Below are positions 21,206 through 31,138 of a stretch of DNA of 64,000 bases, one piece after another. This DNA is from an uncultured Candidatus Saccharibacteria bacterium (lineage in GTDB: Bacteria; Patescibacteriota; Saccharimonadia; Saccharimonadales; Saccharimonadaceae): contig CAMJKD010000003.1 in NCBI GenBank assembly GCA_946406315.1, forward strand, positions 43,752 to 107,751, given 5' to 3'. The position numbers were made by a program, and so were the translations under genes. Within the stretch, counting starts at the first letter, position 1. Each line of letters opens with the position of its first letter. The notes under the pieces were generated by a model. The model was not told where the DNA came from. It ran no database searches and was given only the letters and a program-made list of their open reading frames with translations.

Positions 21206-21619
21206 ATGGCTACTAAAACTGCACATGCATATATCAAAGGCGTTGACAGCCAACCGCGCAAGGTCAGCATTGTCGCCAGCCTCGTGCGCGATCGTTATGT
21301 CGCCGATGCGGTAGTTATTCTTGAAAATACTCCACGTCGCGCAGCTAAAGCTGTCCGCAAGGCAATCGAATCCGCCACTGCTAACTTACTACAAAGTGGT
21401 AGCATCGACTCGAAAACCATCGCAATCAACCGTATTTCGGTGACTGCCGGTACTCGTATGCGCCGCTATGTTCCAGCTAGCCGCGGTCGCGCATTGCCAT
21501 ATGAAAAGATTTCATCCAACATCTTCGTTGAGGTCGTAGGCGAAGAAAAGCAAAAGAAGACTGCTGAGAAAAAAGCTGATTCAAAGGCAGACAAGAAAGA
21601 AGAAAAGGAGAAAAAGTAA
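21206..21619 (+). CDS. rplV: 50S ribosomal protein L22
   Basis: Synteny and L22 motif. Confidence 0.96.
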   Translation: MATKTAHAYIKGVDSQPRKVSIVASLVRDRYVADAVVILENTPRRAAKAVRKAIESATANLLQSGSIDSKTIAINRISVTAGTRMRRYVPASRGRALPYEKISSNIFVEVVGEEKQKKTAEKKADSKADKKEEKEKK

Positions 21620-22246
21620 ATGGGTCAAAAGGTAAACCCAGTAAGCTACCGTCTCCAGGTAAACAAGAACTGGAGCAGCAAGTGGTTCTCCCGCAAGGCT
21701 GACTTCAAGAATTGGCTCATCGAAGATGTCAAAATCCGCGAAGTTATTGAGAATCGCTTCAAGAGTCGCCCAACTATCGATCGCATCGGTATTGAGCGCA
21801 GCCCAAACCTTACTACTATTACTATCCGTACCGCTAAGGCTGGTGCCGTAATCGGTAAGCAAGGTGCTGGTATCAACGAACTCAAAAAAGAACTCGAAAA
21901 AGTTACTAGCGCTCCTCTTCGTATTAACGTTGAGGAAGTAAAGAAACCAGAACTCAGTGCTAAGCTTGTTGCTGAAAACATCGGCTTCCAACTTGGCAAG
22001 CGTATGAATTTCCGCCGCGCCGTTAAGATGGCTTGTGCCTCTACGATGAATGCTGGCGCTAAGGGTATCCGCGTTGAGGTCGCTGGTCGTTTGAATGGTG
22101 CAGAAATGTCTCGCCGCGAAAAGTTTATTGAAGGCTCCGTACCTCTACATACTCTTCGTGCCGATATTGATTTCTACGTCGAGCACGCTCAAACTATTGC
22201 TGGTATCGTTGGCGTTAAAGTTTGGATCTATAAGGGGGAGAAATAA
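21620..22246 (+). CDS. rpsC: 30S ribosomal protein S3
   Basis: MGQKVNPVSYRL...KH-type core. Confidence 0.98.
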   Translation: MGQKVNPVSYRLQVNKNWSSKWFSRKADFKNWLIEDVKIREVIENRFKSRPTIDRIGIERSPNLTTITIRTAKAGAVIGKQGAGINELKKELEKVTSAPLRINVEEVKKPELSAKLVAENIGFQLGKRMNFRRAVKMACASTMNAGAKGIRVEVAGRLNGAEMSRREKFIEGSVPLHTLRADIDFYVEHAQTIAGIVGVKVWIYKGEK

Positions 22247-22249
22247 ATT

Positions 22250-22669
22250 ATGGCACTTACTCAACCACGCAAGGAAGCGCACCGCAAGGTTCGCAAAGGA
22301 AAGAATGAAGGTACCGCTAGCCGCTGCAATTATGTAGCATTTGGCGACTTCGGTCTAATGAGTCTAGATAATGAACGCATCAATGGTCGTCAAATCGAGG
22401 CCGCACGTCAGGCAATCACCCGCTACGTCAAACGTGGTGGTAAAATCTGGATTCGCATCTTCCCACACATCCCAGTCACCAAGAAGCCTCTTGATGTCAA
22501 GATGGGTAGCGGTAAAGGTGAACCACAATTCCACGTTGCTAAGGTCAAGGCTGGCACCGTAATGTTCGAAATTGCAGATGTTACTGAAGCGCAGGCTCGC
22601 GAAGCTCTTCGCCTCGCCTCACACAAGCTTCCAGTTCGCTGCAAGATCGTAGAGAAGGGAGAGCTCTAA
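22250..22669 (+). CDS. rplP: 50S ribosomal protein L16
   Basis: RKGKNEGTASRCNYVAFGDFGL; synteny. Confidence 0.97.
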   Translation: MALTQPRKEAHRKVRKGKNEGTASRCNYVAFGDFGLMSLDNERINGRQIEAARQAITRYVKRGGKIWIRIFPHIPVTKKPLDVKMGSGKGEPQFHVAKVKAGTVMFEIADVTEAQAREALRLASHKLPVRCKIVEKGEL

Positions 22670-22670
22670 T

Positions 22671-22886
22671 ATGGCAGAGAAGAAAACCGACAAGAAAGCT
22701 GTCAAAGAAGCTAAAACTATCAGCAAACTTCCGCTTGATGAGCAACTCAAAGCAAAACGCGAAGAACTTCTGATTGCTCAGCAAGGTCTCGGTTCGACAC
22801 TTCAGAATCCGCACCGTATCAAGGCTCTCAAGAGGGAAATTGCCCGTATTTTAACGCAAATTAACGCCACGAAAGGAGATAAGTAA
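22671..22886 (+). CDS. rpmC: 50S ribosomal protein L29
   Basis: Size and synteny; LGSTLQNPHRIKALKREIARILT. Confidence 0.93.
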   Translation: MAEKKTDKKAVKEAKTISKLPLDEQLKAKREELLIAQQGLGSTLQNPHRIKALKREIARILTQINATKGDK

Positions 22887-23191
22887 TGGCACGCACACTT
22901 ACAGGAGTAGTGTCCTCCGACAAGCGTGACAAGACGATTACCGTCGAAATCACCTCTCGTGAGACGCATCCAATTTACAAGAAGCAGTACTCCAAAACCC
23001 GTAAGTATACCGCTCACGATGAAAAGAATGCTGCTCATGAAGGCGATATCGTCATGATTGCCGAAGGTCGCCCAATCAGCAAGACTAAGACTTGGTCTCT
23101 CGTTAAAATCATCGAGAAGAGTCATGGCAAAGTTGAGCTTAAAGAAGAAGTCACTCAGGTCGAAAGTGACGAGAAAGAGGAGAAAGAATAA
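22886..23191 (+). CDS. rpsQ: 30S ribosomal protein S17
   Basis: GVVSSDKRDKTITVEI. Confidence 0.96.
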   Translation: MARTLTGVVSSDKRDKTITVEITSRETHPIYKKQYSKTRKYTAHDEKNAAHEGDIVMIAEGRPISKTKTWSLVKIIEKSHGKVELKEEVTQVESDEKEEKE

Positions 23192-23560
23192 ATGATTCAA
23201 CAAGAAACACGTTTGAAGGTCGCCGACAATAGTGGCGCTAAGGAACTTGGCGTTATTCGTGTACTCGGTGGCACTCGCGCTCGTTATGCGCACATCGGTG
23301 ATATCGTGACTTGCTCAGTGAAGGATGCATCCCCAACTGGCAACGTTAAGAAAAAAGCCGTTGTTCGCGCCGTCATCGTACGCACACGCGCTACCATTCG
23401 CCGTCCTGATGGATCAACGATTCGCTTTGATGATAATGCGGCCGTTCTCGTCAACGACGACAAGACTCCAAAAGGTACCCGTGTCTTTGGTCCAGTTCCA
23501 CGCGAACTCCGTGACCTCGGATACTCTAAGATTATTAGCTTAGCTCCGGAGGTACTATAA
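23192..23560 (+). CDS. rplN: 50S ribosomal protein L14
   Basis: [27 protein letters not shown]. Confidence 0.98.
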   Translation: MIQQETRLKVADNSGAKELGVIRVLGGTRARYAHIGDIVTCSVKDASPTGNVKKKAVVRAVIVRTRATIRRPDGSTIRFDDNAAVLVNDDKTPKGTRVFGPVPRELRDLGYSKIISLAPEVL

Positions 23561-23880
23561 TGGGTGTACGTATTAAAATTGGCGATACCGTGAAAGTTAT
23601 TTCTGGTAGCAATAAAGGCGCAACTGGCAAGGTTACCAAAGTTGCTCCATCCGAAAACAAAGTATTTATTGAAGGTATTGGCAATCGCACGCGCCATATA
23701 CGCCGCAGTGCTTATCGCCAAGCCGGTAAGAAAGATATTCAAGTCGGCATCGATGCAAGCAATGTCGCACTCGTAATTGATACTAAGGCTGGCACTACTA
23801 GTCGTGTTGGTTACGGTAAGGACAAAGACGGCAAAACCGTTCGCATCGCCCGCCAAGCAAATAACCGGGAGATTAAATAA
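23560..23880 (+). CDS. rplX: 50S ribosomal protein L24
   Basis: KIGDTVKVISGSNKGATGKVTKV. Confidence 0.97.
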   Translation: MGVRIKIGDTVKVISGSNKGATGKVTKVAPSENKVFIEGIGNRTRHIRRSAYRQAGKKDIQVGIDASNVALVIDTKAGTTSRVGYGKDKDGKTVRIARQANNREIK

Positions 23881-24452
23881 TGGCCGAAACTAAATATGAA
23901 GCACGTCTCAAAACTCTTTACAAGAAAGAGATTGCAGAGGCTCTCAAGAAAGAACTTAAACTTGACAATATCAACCAAGTACCAAAGCTCGAGAAAGTCA
24001 TCGTTTCCTCTGGTGTTGGTAAGAAACGCGAAGATAAGCGCTTTACTGAAACTGTCGAGCTCACCTTGGCCAAAGTTACTGGTCAAGCAACCGTTAGCCG
24101 TTTGGCTAAGAAGTCAATCGCTCAATTCAAAATTCGTAAAGGTATGGGTGCGCCAGTTGGTTATATGACCACACTCCGCAACGATAAGATGTACGAATTT
24201 GTTGATCGTTTAATAAATATCACATTACCACACGTACGTGATTTTCACGGCGTTAGCCGCAAGGCCTTTGATGGCGCGGGCAACTATAGCTTGGGTCTCA
24301 AGGAACAAACCGTCTTCCCAGAAATTTCTTTCGAAGACGCCGCTGTTCTACATGGTCTTGAAATCACATTTGTAATTAAAAACGGTTCACGCGAAGGGAG
24401 CATGAAATTGTTAGAAAAATTCGGCATGCCGTTTGAGAAGGAGGAGAAGTAA
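23880..24452 (+). CDS. rplE: 50S ribosomal protein L5
   Basis: L5 motif and synteny. Confidence 0.97.
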   Translation: MAETKYEARLKTLYKKEIAEALKKELKLDNINQVPKLEKVIVSSGVGKKREDKRFTETVELTLAKVTGQATVSRLAKKSIAQFKIRKGMGAPVGYMTTLRNDKMYEFVDRLINITLPHVRDFHGVSRKAFDGAGNYSLGLKEQTVFPEISFEDAAVLHGLEITFVIKNGSREGSMKLLEKFGMPFEKEEK

Positions 24453-24453
24453 T

Positions 24454-24723
24454 ATGGCTAAGAAATCAGCTGTTCTCCGTGACGAAAAACGCCGCAAAAT
24501 GTATGAAAAATACGCTGAAAAGCGTGCAGAACTTAAGGCTGCAGGCGACCTCGAAGGTCTCCAGAAGTTGCCACGCAACTCTAGCCCAACCCGTCTTAAG
24601 AATCGCGATATGCTTGATGGTCGTCCACGTGGCTATATGCGCCGCTTCGGCCTCAGCCGTATTAATTTCCGCGAAAAAGCAAGCAAGGGCGAAATCCCTG
24701 GCGTAACAAAGAGTAGTTGGTAG
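24454..24723 (+). CDS. rpsN: 30S ribosomal protein S14 (form lacking the CxxC zinc motif)
   Basis: [14 protein letters not shown]...RCGLS-equivalent [11 protein letters not shown]; contains no Cys. Confidence 0.96.
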   Translation: MAKKSAVLRDEKRRKMYEKYAEKRAELKAAGDLEGLQKLPRNSSPTRLKNRDMLDGRPRGYMRRFGLSRINFREKASKGEIPGVTKSSW

Positions 24724-24737
24724 GAAAGGAGAAGTAT

Positions 24738-25139
24738 ATGTCTATTCAAACAACCGATCCTGTAGCTGACATGCTTACCCGCATTCGTAACGCAATTGCA
24801 GTCGGCAAGACCGAAATTCGTGTCCCTACTAGCAAACTCAAATTTGCTGTCGCCGACAAGCTACAGAAAATTAATTATCTCGAAAAAGTCGAAATCGAAG
24901 AAGCTCAGCCGCGTGGCATTCTTCACGTCGTAATTAATAAAGACAATGAAGCAGCTCGTATCAATGAGATTTCAAAAGTTTCTACTCCAGGTCGCCGTGT
25001 CTATGCTGGCGTCAATGAGATTCCAAAAGTCAAATCTGGTCGCGGTACTGTTTTGATTTCAACCAGCAAGGGCATCATGACTGGCCAAGAAGCCGTCAAG
25101 AACAAACTTGGTGGTGAGATCCTCGTTAAGGTTTGGTAA
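24738..25139 (+). CDS. rpsH: 30S ribosomal protein S8
   Basis: TDPVADMLTRIRNAI; RBS aaaggag. Confidence 0.97.
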   Translation: MSIQTTDPVADMLTRIRNAIAVGKTEIRVPTSKLKFAVADKLQKINYLEKVEIEEAQPRGILHVVINKDNEAARINEISKVSTPGRRVYAGVNEIPKVKSGRGTVLISTSKGIMTGQEAVKNKLGGEILVKVW

Positions 25140-25155
25140 ATTATCAAAAAGACGC

Positions 25156-25187
25156 AAAAGATATCCTCTTCGGGGGATATTTTTTGA
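25156..25187 (+). terminator. Terminator after rpsH
   Basis: agatatcctcttcgggggatattttttg. Confidence 0.8.
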
Positions 25188-25294
25188 TGTCGCACAATTT
25201 GCAAGAATGATAGCCATAATGTGAAAATAACAACGACACACTACAGATTCTTAATATATAATGATAACAATACTCAAAGGTCAAAGGAGGAATC

Positions 25295-26260
25295 GTGAGC
25301 AAGTTCGACGATCAATATATTGATCTCTGCCGGAGAATATTGTCTAGTGGCGAAAAAATTACTAATTATAAGAAACAGGACCGTCGTAGCATAGCGGCTA
25401 CGAATGCAATTCCTGATCACGTCGCACAGGGGTCGTCTGCAGCTCAGACTATCCGTTTGCCACACCAAATTCTACAATTCGACCTTGAAGAAGAATTTCC
25501 CATCCTGACGTCCAAAAAAGTTGCCTTTAAATCTGCTGTAATTGAAATCCTTTGGATTTATCAAGAAGCTTCCAACGACGTCAATTGGCTCCAAGAACGC
25601 GGTGTCAAGATTTGGAACGAATGGCAAATCGCTAAAGATGGCACATATCAGGGACGCAATATTAACAAAATTTACGCTAAAGAGCATCCAGGCGAACCAA
25701 AAGAAGATTTCACTGGTACGATCGGTACGACCTATGGTTGGATAGTAAAACGCTATAATCTAATCGGCAATCTCCTCGAAACACTTAAGAATAATCCAGG
25801 CAACCGTCGCATGGTTCTCAGCCTCTGGCAAAACGAATGGCTCTCAACTGCCGCTTTGCCAAGCTGCGTCTGGAATTCACAATGGAACCTCATTGATGGT
25901 CGTCTTAACCTCCTCGTCACCTCGCGCTCGTCCGACGTACCACTTGGCTTACCATTTAATATTGTTCAATACGCCACACTGTGCTACCTGATAGCCCAAT
26001 CAATCGGCGCCAAACCAGGTCAGTTCACTTTTATCACGAACGACGCCCATATTTATGAAAACCAAATTGACGGCATCAAAGAACAGATAAAAAAATACGA
26101 CAAAGCCACGGCCGACGGGGCGTTACCGCCAGCGCCAAAACTCTGGCTCAACCCAAAAATTAAGGATTTCTACAAATTCGACAATTCCAAAGACCTTAAA
26201 GATATTAAACTCGAAAATTATGAAAACCTCGGCGCTATTAGAATGCCAGTTACGGAGTAA
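25295..26260 (+). CDS. thyA: Thymidylate synthase (ThyA type)
   Basis: FPILTSKKVAFKSAVIEILWIYQ...LPSCVWNSQW...SSDVPLGLPFNIVQYA; GTG start after aaaggagg. Confidence 0.95.
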   Translation: MSKFDDQYIDLCRRILSSGEKITNYKKQDRRSIAATNAIPDHVAQGSSAAQTIRLPHQILQFDLEEEFPILTSKKVAFKSAVIEILWIYQEASNDVNWLQERGVKIWNEWQIAKDGTYQGRNINKIYAKEHPGEPKEDFTGTIGTTYGWIVKRYNLIGNLLETLKNNPGNRRMVLSLWQNEWLSTAALPSCVWNSQWNLIDGRLNLLVTSRSSDVPLGLPFNIVQYATLCYLIAQSIGAKPGQFTFITNDAHIYENQIDGIKEQIKKYDKATADGALPPAPKLWLNPKIKDFYKFDNSKDLKDIKLENYENLGAIRMPVTE

Positions 26261-26262
26261 TT

Positions 26263-26730
26263 ATGTTTAGCATTATTGCTGCTATCGGTAAAAATAACGC
26301 TCTCGGCAAGAACAATGACCTTATCTTCCATATTAAAGAAGATATGAAATTCTTTCGCGCAACTACAGTGGGACACAAGGTCGTTATGGGGCGCAATACC
26401 TGGCAAAGTCTGCCTAAAAAGCTTAAAGGACGTGAAAATATCGTTGTATCGAGCAATAAAATTAAAGGTGCCGACAAGACTATCTCTAATCTTGAAGCTT
26501 TCATTAAGGATAACTTAGATACTCCAGAAGAAATCTTTATTATAGGTGGCGGCTCTATCTACGAACAGTTTCTGCCTTATGCGAAAAACCTCTATTTAAC
26601 AGAGGTCAACGCCAGCCCCGAAGCCGACATTTTTTTCCCGCGCTTCGATAAAAAACACTATCACCGCAAGACGCTCCAAACCGGCGAGCAATACGATTTG
26701 ACTTACAAAATCATCAAATACAGCAAATAA
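26263..26730 (+). CDS. folA: Dihydrofolate reductase
   Basis: FSIIAAIGKNNALGKNNDLIFHIKEDMKFFRATTVGHKVVMGRNTWQSLPKKL. Confidence 0.95.
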   Translation: MFSIIAAIGKNNALGKNNDLIFHIKEDMKFFRATTVGHKVVMGRNTWQSLPKKLKGRENIVVSSNKIKGADKTISNLEAFIKDNLDTPEEIFIIGGGSIYEQFLPYAKNLYLTEVNASPEADIFFPRFDKKHYHRKTLQTGEQYDLTYKIIKYSK

Positions 26731-26732
26731 CA

Positions 26733-26765
26733 AAAGGCCACCGGCGCAAAACCGGTGGCTTTTTA
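26733..26765. terminator. Bidirectional-type terminator hairpin
   Basis: aaaggccaccggcgcaaaaccggtggctttttaa. Confidence 0.85.
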
Positions 26766-26791
26766 ATGAAATCATTGACTATAGGGTTACT

Positions 26792-27970
26792 TTAGATCAA
26801 GCGGTCGAATGCATGCGCAGGACCCAAAGGGCAAGGTCGATCGCAGACGTAATAGCCTAACTGGCACTTGGTTTTGCCGCTCAACTCCATGAGCTGCATA
26901 TAGACGTCGACATTACCGCTCAGGATAGTACCCGTTATGTAGCGTTCGAGATTTTTCTCTGTCTGCATACAAATCTCGCGTTGAGCTGCGCCGCAAAGTC
27001 GCTCTTGACACTTACCGATAAACTTCTCAACAATACTGCGCTCATTGATATGGATCAACATACCTTGCGGATAATTGTCTTTCAGACTCTCCATGTCTTT
27101 AAGATATTCTTCGCGCAGCGCCTCGTCCTCGATAATGGGCGGAACATAGAACTCGCAGCTATCCAGTTGCGGGATCAGCATCTCGTAGTAGATCGAACGG
27201 TGCCTATGTGCCTGTGCAAGTTGCGAAAAAGTTCCGACATAGTTCATGCTGTAACTCTCGTCGAATAATTCACGTCGCACACGCGTGCCAAACAGGGAGA
27301 ATCGGCGACCCTTGTTGTCGCGCAAGCCATCGACATTACAGACGCTACGCAGAAGTTTAGCCAGCTCTAAAACCCACGGTTTGAGCTTTATTAAAAAGGG
27401 GTCAACCGTCGGCGTCTCACAAAGCTGTTCGGCGAAACCGATCAGGTAGTTGATCTGGCGCAAATCGGCCGTATAGCCCATAGTGGTTGCAGGTGTAAAG
27501 ACAGAAATAAAGTAACGGGCATTTTCGAGTGCAAGTTTTTTGCGCGTCTTTGCCGGGATTTCGGGATACTTTTTGGCGATCAAGTTGTCAAAGATGACAG
27601 TCCACTTCTCATAGATCGTCTTTTCGTCACCATCCGGCGTAGGCTGCTCGCTGTACAGAGCATTCATGATGGTGTAGCGGGCGGATTTCTCACTGGTATT
27701 ATAATCTTGCTCATTATTAAGCAGCATTGCGATAATCTTCGGCAAGCCCTCGAGAATTAAACAGTAAGAAGGATGTCCAGCCACACTGTGGCGCCCTGAG
27801 CCAATCGTACCACGTACGCGACGCATCGTGCGAGCCTCGGGCTCGGCTAGTAATGCGTCAAAATCGTCCGACATATAGCAAATCCCGGCCTCGATACCAG
27901 CCATCTTCAGGGCTTCATCGGTCGGGAGAGTATAGCCCGGTTTAGTTGATGCGTAAACACGTAATTTCAT
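26792..27970 (-). CDS. ThyX-like (flavin-dependent thymidylate synthase family) protein, divergent
   Basis: GRHSVAGHPSYCLILEG...DYNTSEKSARYT and C-terminal LCGAAQREI resemble ThyX; the canonical RHR position reads NEQ; 392 aa is longer than typical ThyX. Confidence 0.6.
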   Translation of the reverse strand: MKLRVYASTKPGYTLPTDEALKMAGIEAGICYMSDDFDALLAEPEARTMRRVRGTIGSGRHSVAGHPSYCLILEGLPKIIAMLLNNEQDYNTSEKSARYTIMNALYSEQPTPDGDEKTIYEKWTVIFDNLIAKKYPEIPAKTRKKLALENARYFISVFTPATTMGYTADLRQINYLIGFAEQLCETPTVDPFLIKLKPWVLELAKLLRSVCNVDGLRDNKGRRFSLFGTRVRRELFDESYSMNYVGTFSQLAQAHRHRSIYYEMLIPQLDSCEFYVPPIIEDEALREEYLKDMESLKDNYPQGMLIHINERSIVEKFIGKCQERLCGAAQREICMQTEKNLERYITGTILSGNVDVYMQLMELSGKTKCQLGYYVCDRPCPLGPAHAFDRLI

Positions 27971-28175
27971 ACTATCAACCTCCTAAAAAGTCAAAGATAT
28001 TAATGTTCCACAGCAAAACTGCTGTTATCTGATAACAGTATCTACTAATTCGAGGTTAAATGCAAACATATCCAAGATGGCAAAAACAGCTTTTGCTTGA
28101 CAAAAATACCGAAATTTGATATAATAGAACTATAGCTCTGCCGTACAATGTTCCTTTCAAAGCGAGGTGAAAAAA

Positions 28176-28718
28176 ATGCGTTTAGTTACTATTCAACCTT
28201 ACGAGGTGTTGGAAATTCTCCAGTCTCGCGGGCGTTTCGTCTGTGATATTTCTAAATCTGGCATGATCGTTGATGGAGACTGCGGTTTTCTGGCGGCCTA
28301 TGATTGGTTGGTATCTCAAATGGAAAAACGCGTCGGAACCGCTCCTATCGGAGTAGAATATCCCATCTGGGCCTGGTATCGCAACGACGATGATTACTCG
28401 GACTGGAACGAGGATGGTCGTAAATATGCCAAAATTACCGTCGATATCGATCCTTCTCGCGTTCTGTTAAGCGATTTCGACGAATGGTATTGCGTATTAT
28501 ATAACTGTCCGTTAGTCTCTTTGCCGGTAGCGGATTTTGATGCGGAATGGGACCGCTGCGTAGCGGCTGGCCCCGAAGCAGTGCGCGCCACTTGGGAACG
28601 CATCTTCCACGACGATGGTTACTGTGTGCAGGCTACCTTCTGGGAACTGTATCTGTCTGACATTGTCAAAGTCGAAGTATTTACATCTCGCAAAAGAGAT
28701 GAAGCTGAGCTGGATTAA
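28176..28718 (+). CDS. DUF3841-like protein
   Basis: MRLVTIQPYEVLEILQSRGRFVCD...AYDWLVSQMEKRVG...YPIWAWYR; RBS gcgaggtg; terminator gagctggattaatccagctctttttt follows. Confidence 0.65.
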   Translation: MRLVTIQPYEVLEILQSRGRFVCDISKSGMIVDGDCGFLAAYDWLVSQMEKRVGTAPIGVEYPIWAWYRNDDDYSDWNEDGRKYAKITVDIDPSRVLLSDFDEWYCVLYNCPLVSLPVADFDAEWDRCVAAGPEAVRATWERIFHDDGYCVQATFWELYLSDIVKVEVFTSRKRDEAELD

Positions 28719-28793
28719 TCCAGCTCTTTTTTCTTGCAAAAAAGCCTTAGTTATGATAAAATAACCGAGATAATATTAACAAAGAGGAACGCA

Positions 28794-29330
28794 ATGAGTC
28801 GTATCGGAAAACTACCTGTAGAGATTCCTGCAGGCGTGACAATTACGGTCGGCGACAAAGAAATCACCGTCGCTGGTCCAAAAGGCACGCTTCAGGTTCC
28901 TGTTCAGGAAAATACCACGACAAAAGTCGAGGGTAACCAAATCATCGTGACGCGTAGCGACGATGAGCCAAAGTCTCGCGCTTGGCACGGTTTGCAACGC
29001 GCACTACTTAACAACGCCGTAACTGGCGTTACCAAAGGTTTCGAAAAGAAACTCGAAATTAATGGTGTAGGTTTCCGCCTAAGTGGTGGTCCGAAAGAAA
29101 TCGAAATGGCGCTTGGTTTTTCTCATCCAGTCAAGTACGCAGCACCAGAGGGTGTCGAGCTTAAGACTGATAAGATGATCATTACCGTATCTGGCATCGA
29201 CAAACAAAAAGTTGGCCAGGTCGCAGCCGAAATTCGTGCACTTAAGAAGCCAGAACCTTACAAGGGTAAAGGCATTAAATATGTGGACGAGCATATTATT
29301 CGTAAAGCCGGTAAGGCAGGGAAGAAATAA
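28794..29330 (+). CDS. rplF: 50S ribosomal protein L6
   Basis: MSRIGKLPVEIPAGVTITV; start moved from 28734 to 28794. Confidence 0.97.
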   Translation: MSRIGKLPVEIPAGVTITVGDKEITVAGPKGTLQVPVQENTTTKVEGNQIIVTRSDDEPKSRAWHGLQRALLNNAVTGVTKGFEKKLEINGVGFRLSGGPKEIEMALGFSHPVKYAAPEGVELKTDKMIITVSGIDKQKVGQVAAEIRALKKPEPYKGKGIKYVDEHIIRKAGKAGKK

Positions 29331-29332
29331 TC

Positions 29333-29662
29333 ATGAAGGCAGAATATAGAGCGAATCGCACTCGTGCAAAGATTCATGGCACTGCTGAACGCCCACGCCT
29401 TAGCGTAAATATCAGCAATATGCACGTTATTGCCCAAATCATCGATGACGATAAGGGCGTAACACTCGCATACGCAACGACTGTCGGATCCAAGCAGAAA
29501 GGCAGCAAGACCGAACTCGCCGCCTATGTCGGTACCGAAATCGCCAAGAAAGCAAAGAAAGCCAAGATTTCAAAGGTCGTCTTTGATCGTGGTTCACGCC
29601 TTTATGCAGGTCGCATGAAAGCTCTCGCTGATGCCGCCCGCAAGGAAGGATTGGAGTTCTAA
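29333..29662 (+). CDS. rplR: 50S ribosomal protein L18
   Basis: ERPRLSVNISNMHVIAQIIDDDKG. Confidence 0.96.
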   Translation: MKAEYRANRTRAKIHGTAERPRLSVNISNMHVIAQIIDDDKGVTLAYATTVGSKQKGSKTELAAYVGTEIAKKAKKAKISKVVFDRGSRLYAGRMKALADAARKEGLEF

Positions 29663-29663
29663 T

Positions 29664-30323
29664 ATGGAAAAGAAGCAACCAAAGGTAGTCAACCAATCTG
29701 GTACCACTAAGCTTACTAACGAAGCTGTGGCCGCTCGCGAAGCAAAAGCCGAGCGCGAATTTCGTGGTCGCCGCCGCGACAATCGTCGCAACCGCCGCGC
29801 CGCCGAAGAAACTAAGAAAGAGTTTGATACCGTTAATATTTCAATCAACCGTATTTCCCGCACCGTAGCCGGTGGTCGCCGCATGCGCTTCCAGGCTCTC
29901 GTTGCAATGGGTAACCATAAGAATAAAATCGGTGTTGGTATGGCAAAAGGTAATGATGTTACTTCTGCTGTTCAAAAAGCCGAACGCCGTGCTAAGAAAA
30001 ATATGATTACCATCAACATGAATGGTGACACTATCTGCCACGAAGTTGAAACTAAGGTAACTGGCGCCCATGTTCTCATGAAGCCAGCCGCTCCTGGTAC
30101 TGGTATTATCGCTGGCGGTGTTGTCCGTTCTATTATCGGCTTGACTGGTATCAAGAACTTGATTTCCAAGTCTCTCGGTTCCACCAACAAGGCAAACATT
30201 GCCTACGCCGTTATGGATGGTCTCAAACAGCAAGTTCCAAAATCCGAATGGAACGGTGCAAAGAAAGCTGCTCCAAAAGCAGAAAAGGCTGAAAAGCCAG
30301 CTGCCAAAAAGGAGGATAAGTAA
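29664..30323 (+). CDS. rpsE: 30S ribosomal protein S5 with extended basic N-terminus
   Basis: VNISINRISRTVAGGRRMRFQALVAMGN; start moved to ATG 29664. Confidence 0.96.
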   Translation: MEKKQPKVVNQSGTTKLTNEAVAAREAKAEREFRGRRRDNRRNRRAAEETKKEFDTVNISINRISRTVAGGRRMRFQALVAMGNHKNKIGVGMAKGNDVTSAVQKAERRAKKNMITINMNGDTICHEVETKVTGAHVLMKPAAPGTGIIAGGVVRSIIGLTGIKNLISKSLGSTNKANIAYAVMDGLKQQVPKSEWNGAKKAAPKAEKAEKPAAKKEDK

Positions 30324-30793
30324 TGAAATACAATAATCTCGTAGTCAGCAAAAACGCCGACCACAAGCGCGTCGGCCGCGGTATTTCCGCCGGTCAAGGT
30401 AAAACTGCTGGTCGCGGTACTAAAGGTCAAAAATCCCGTACCGGTCACCACAAACTACCCGTAGGCTTCATGGGCGGTCAGCGCGCAATTATGCAGGCTA
30501 TTCCAAAAATGAAAGGCTTCAAGTCTATTCATGCTAAGGCTCAAGTTGTTTACACTGACGCCCTTAATGCCGTTAAAGGAAAAGTCGACAACTTTACACT
30601 CGCTGAAGCAAACCTTATTGCCGATCCATTTGCTAAGGTTAAGGTCATTAGCCGTGGCGAAATCACTAGCAAGGTTGAACTTGAAACTCAATTTGCTAGC
30701 AAAACTGCCATCGAGGCAATCAAAAAAGCTGGCGGCAGCTTCAAGAAAGTAGACATTCCTGCTCGCAAGAAGCAAGAAAAAGAAGATAAATAA
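30323..30793 (+). CDS. rplO: 50S ribosomal protein L15
   Basis: KRVGRGISAGQGKTAGRGTKGQKSR. Confidence 0.97.
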   Translation: MKYNNLVVSKNADHKRVGRGISAGQGKTAGRGTKGQKSRTGHHKLPVGFMGGQRAIMQAIPKMKGFKSIHAKAQVVYTDALNAVKGKVDNFTLAEANLIADPFAKVKVISRGEITSKVELETQFASKTAIEAIKKAGGSFKKVDIPARKKQEKEDK

Positions 30794-30812
30794 TCAATCA
30801 AGATTACAAATT

Positions 30813-30838
30813 GAGCCCCCTTCGCGGGCTCTTTTTGT
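30813..30838 (+). terminator. Terminator after rplO
   Basis: gagcccccttcgcgggctctttttg. Confidence 0.85.
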
Positions 30839-31138
30839 TATATTTAAACCAATCTCGCCATAACTCACGTCTAATTTAAGGAATCAAGTATAATTTAAGG
30901 ATGCCTTTCAGTGGGCAATTCCAAACGAGTGTACCATTTTTGAAGCAAAGAAGACGAATCAATTATCCGCGCACTCTTCGTTTTAAAATCTAGTACGTAT
31001 TAAAGAAGAAAACGTGAGCTTTTATGATCATTATTATAAAAAGATTATGCTAAAATAGTATTAGTACCATTTGGGAGGTACCGGTATGCATATAAAGCAT
31101 TTGCCGTATTAACTAATGCAATATATAGGAGTTAATTA

